Shown here in pieces: positions 4,847 through 6,663 of a stretch of DNA of 6,663 nucleotides (position 1 is the first letter of the stretch; each line of letters opens with the position of its first letter). The translations under genes were made by a program, and so were the position numbers. Location of the stretch: contig JAGGUH010000053.1 of assembly GCA_021158645.1 (NCBI GenBank), forward strand, positions 1 through 6,663, given 5' to 3'. The notes under the pieces were generated by a model. The model did no database searches, was not told where the DNA came from, and saw only the letters and a list, made by a program, of their open reading frames with translations. The stretch is from a bacterium. GTDB taxonomy: Bacteria; Patescibacteriota; Minisyncoccia; UBA6257; JAGGUH01.

Positions 4847-4882
4847 AAAATAAAATAGATTTCTGAAAAATTTTTATCTTTT

Positions 4883-6663
4883 ATGACCAAAGAAATTAAA
4901 GAAGTTCAAAAAAGAGATGGGACAATCGTTGATTTTGATCAGGAAAGAATTACACAAGCAATTTTAAAAGCATTAATAGCTACCAATTCTGGCGGTAAAA
5001 AACTTGCTAAACAACTTTCAGATAAAGTTGTTTTTTTATTAAAAAGAAGGTTTAAGAAAGGTGAAATTCCAAAAGTAGAAGAAATTCAAGATATTGTTGA
5101 AGAAGTTTTAATTTTAGAAGGTTTAGCAGAGACAGCAAAGGCATATATTTTATATCGAGAACAAAGAAGAAAAATTAGAGAAACAAGCGCTTCATTAGAA
5201 AAAGCAATTGATTTGGTAGATAGGTATATTAAAGAAGATGATTGGCAGGTAAAAGAAAATGCCAATATGTCGTATTCGCTTCAAGGGCTTAATCATTATG
5301 TGACTTCTGCGGTTACTAAAAAATATTGGCTTGAAAAAATTTATCCTAAAGAAATAAGAGAAGCAGCAGAAAATGGAGATTTTCATATTCATGATTTAGA
5401 TGCGCTTGCTACTTATTGCGCTGGTTGGGATTTATACGATCTTCTAATGAAAGGATTTGGAGGAGTAAAAGGAAAAGTGGAATGTAAACCTGCAAAACAT
5501 CTTCGAACTGCTTTGGGGCAGGCGGTAAATTTTTTGTATACTCTTCAAGGCGAGAGCGCGGGTGCTCAGGCTTTTAATAGTTTAGACACTTTACTTGCTC
5601 CGTTTATTAGATACGACAACCTAACTTATCAACAAGTAAAACAATGTTTACAAGAGTTTGTTTTTAACTGCGCAGTGCCTACTCGGGTTGGTTTTCAAAC
5701 ACCTTTTACCAATATTACTCTTGATCTTAAGGTACCTGGACATATGAAAAACCAACCGGTAATTATTGGTGGCAAACCTCAAAAAGAAACCTATGGAGAG
5801 TTTCAGGAAGAAATGAATACTTTTAATAAAGCATTTTACGAGGTAATGTGCGAAGGTGATGCTAAAGGAAGAGTGTTTTCTTTTCCAATACCGACTATAA
5901 ATATCTCGAAAGATTTTGATTGGGATAATCCAGTTTATGAGGGAGTATGGAAAGCATCAGCAAAATATGGATTAAATTATTTTGCTAATTTTGTTAATTC
6001 AAATATGAATCCTGAAGATGCAAGAAGTATGTGCTGTCGACTCCGATTAGATAATCGCGAACTTTACAAAAGAGGCGGTGGACTTTTTGGATCTTGGCCT
6101 AAAACCGGGTCTATTGGAGTAGTTACAATTAATCTTCCTCGAATTGGCTATCTTTCAAAAACAAAAAAAGAATTTTTTCAAAGATTAAAAGAAATGATGG
6201 ATTTAGCAAGAGAAAGTTTAGATATTAAAAGAAAAGCATTAGAGAACTTTATGGAAAAAGGACTTTATCCCTATTCAAGATATTATTTGAGTGATATTAA
6301 AAAAATGAGGAATAATTATTTTGGCAATCACTTTTCAACGATTGGATTGATAGGAATGAACGAGGCATTATTAAATTTTTTAGGTGAAGATATTGGAACT
6401 AGAAGGGGACTGAGATTTACTATTGAAGTTTTAGAATTTATGAGAGAAAGGTTAATCAAATATCAAAAAGAAAACGATTGTCTTTATAATCTTGAGGCAA
6501 CACCGGCTGAAGGTACAAGTTATCGTTTGGCAAAAATTGATAAAGAAAAATATCCTGATATTATTGTTGCTGGCACTAAAAAACCTTATTATACCAATTC
6601 AACTCAACTTCCAGTAAATAAATATACTGATGATCTTTTTGATGCTTTAAAACTTCAAGATCC
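4883..6663 (+). CDS. nrdD: Anaerobic (class III) ribonucleoside-triphosphate reductase, N-terminal 593 residues (partial at right edge)
   Basis: Glycyl-radical enzyme that reduces ribonucleoside triphosphates to deoxyribonucleotides for DNA synthesis without oxygen. It is activated by the radical-SAM protein NrdG, which is not in this window. Residues 3-97 form an ATP-cone (KRDGTIVDFDQERI at 10-23), the allosteric nucleotide sensor. The barrel shows HIHDLD (168-173), YCAGWDL (178-184), SMCCRLRLDNREL (382-394) with the cysteine pair expected to carry the thiyl radical, RGGGLFG (397-403), FSTIGLIGMNE (484-494), NLEATPAEGTSYRLA (536-550) and TNSTQLPVN (571-579). The frame is open throughout. The C-terminal glycyl-radical loop lies beyond the edge. 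The ATG at 4883 starts just ahead of the ATP-cone and has no Shine-Dalgarno. The MCC motif suggests the redoxin-dependent rather than the formate-dependent subtype, which is an inference from recalled subtype descriptions. The gene implies anaerobic or micro-oxic growth. Confidence 0.96.
   Translation, partial: MTKEIKEVQKRDGTIVDFDQERITQAILKALIATNSGGKKLAKQLSDKVVFLLKRRFKKGEIPKVEEIQDIVEEVLILEGLAETAKAYILYREQRRKIRETSASLEKAIDLVDRYIKEDDWQVKENANMSYSLQGLNHYVTSAVTKKYWLEKIYPKEIREAAENGDFHIHDLDALATYCAGWDLYDLLMKGFGGVKGKVECKPAKHLRTALGQAVNFLYTLQGESAGAQAFNSLDTLLAPFIRYDNLTYQQVKQCLQEFVFNCAVPTRVGFQTPFTNITLDLKVPGHMKNQPVIIGGKPQKETYGEFQEEMNTFNKAFYEVMCEGDAKGRVFSFPIPTINISKDFDWDNPVYEGVWKASAKYGLNYFANFVNSNMNPEDARSMCCRLRLDNRELYKRGGGLFGSWPKTGSIGVVTINLPRIGYLSKTKKEFFQRLKEMMDLARESLDIKRKALENFMEKGLYPYSRYYLSDIKKMRNNYFGNHFSTIGLIGMNEALLNFLGEDIGTRRGLRFTIEVLEFMRERLIKYQKENDCLYNLEATPAEGTSYRLAKIDKEKYPDIIVAGTKKPYYTNSTQLPVNKYTDDLFDALKLQD

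Larger units (their letters stand above)
3482..4882. other. 1.4-kb repeat-rich intergenic region with no convincing gene
   Basis: The stretch is very AT-rich and no frame looks like a conserved protein. From 3482 to about 3950 it is dominated by degenerate caaaattc-like words. About 3950-4110 is T-rich with no clear signal. The 12-bp array, the GCGATCGC palindromes and a terminator-like hairpin follow and are listed separately. From about 4555 to 4850 the plus strand is pyrimidine-rich. The opposite strand has A-rich, coding-like composition with a 54-codon frame (4723 down to 4559, Lys-rich) and further short pieces in other frames down to 4473, which may be a decayed gene. The plus-strand frame over the same bases (4578-4853) gives an almost pure Phe/Leu/Ile/Ser product and looks like a compositional shadow. 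A single DnaA-box-like TTATCCACT lies at 4810-4818. Confidence 0.65.

Noticed and set aside
4578..4853. 91-codon plus-strand frame with a very hydrophobic product
   Set aside because: The product is almost only Phe, Leu, Ile and Ser, which any pyrimidine-rich stretch would give. There is no Shine-Dalgarno, no helix-loop pattern and no charged residues at helix ends. It is better read as the complement of a possible decayed minus-strand frame.
5195..5392. Minus-strand frame inside nrdD
   Set aside because: It is antisense to conserved NrdD sequence including HIHDLD, so it is a shadow.

Overview
The window is strongly AT-rich DNA from a bacterium. Its gene content and style suggest a small-genome lineage of the Candidate Phyla Radiation (Patescibacteria), but this is an inference. 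Supporting points are an isoleucyl-tRNA synthetase whose HIGH motif reads GIHH, starts without Shine-Dalgarno sequences at all three protein genes, a compact MurC, a tRNA gene overlapping the murC stop codon, and an anaerobic (class III) ribonucleotide reductase. No rRNA gene or other decisive taxonomic marker is present.

Layout: positions 1-1186 (minus strand) hold the N-terminal 395 residues of IleS, which runs off the left edge. Positions 1187-1761 are a divergent intergenic region with an 11-bp phased A-tract array, three perfect palindromes (28, 38 and 36 bp) and a purine-rich stretch. At 1762 a 26-bp exact copy of the 5' end of tRNA-Leu appears, followed by a series of GC-rich hairpins that contain segments complementary to that copy. 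The intact tRNA-Leu(UAG) follows at 1946-2030, then murC at 2069-3424. The last five codons of murC form the start of a tRNA-Arg whose anticodon reads GCG (3410-3481). Positions 3482-4882 are about 1.4 kb without a convincing gene, rich in short tandem repeats, palindromes and GCGATCGC octamers. The N-terminal 593 residues of NrdD begin at 4883 and run off the right edge.

The genes are housekeeping: tRNA charging (IleS), two tRNAs, peptidoglycan precursor synthesis (MurC) and deoxynucleotide synthesis without oxygen (NrdD). They do not form one pathway. tRNA-Leu, murC and tRNA-Arg are packed closely enough to be co-transcribed.

The unusual content is non-coding: (i) a possible structured RNA or small inserted element built on a tRNA-Leu 5' fragment; (ii) two unrelated intergenic arrays that both have a 12-bp period and both end in a perfect palindrome; (iii) three GCGATCGC palindromes in very AT-rich DNA; (iv) the G34 tRNA-Arg. 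I see no CRISPR array, transposase, integrase or defence gene.
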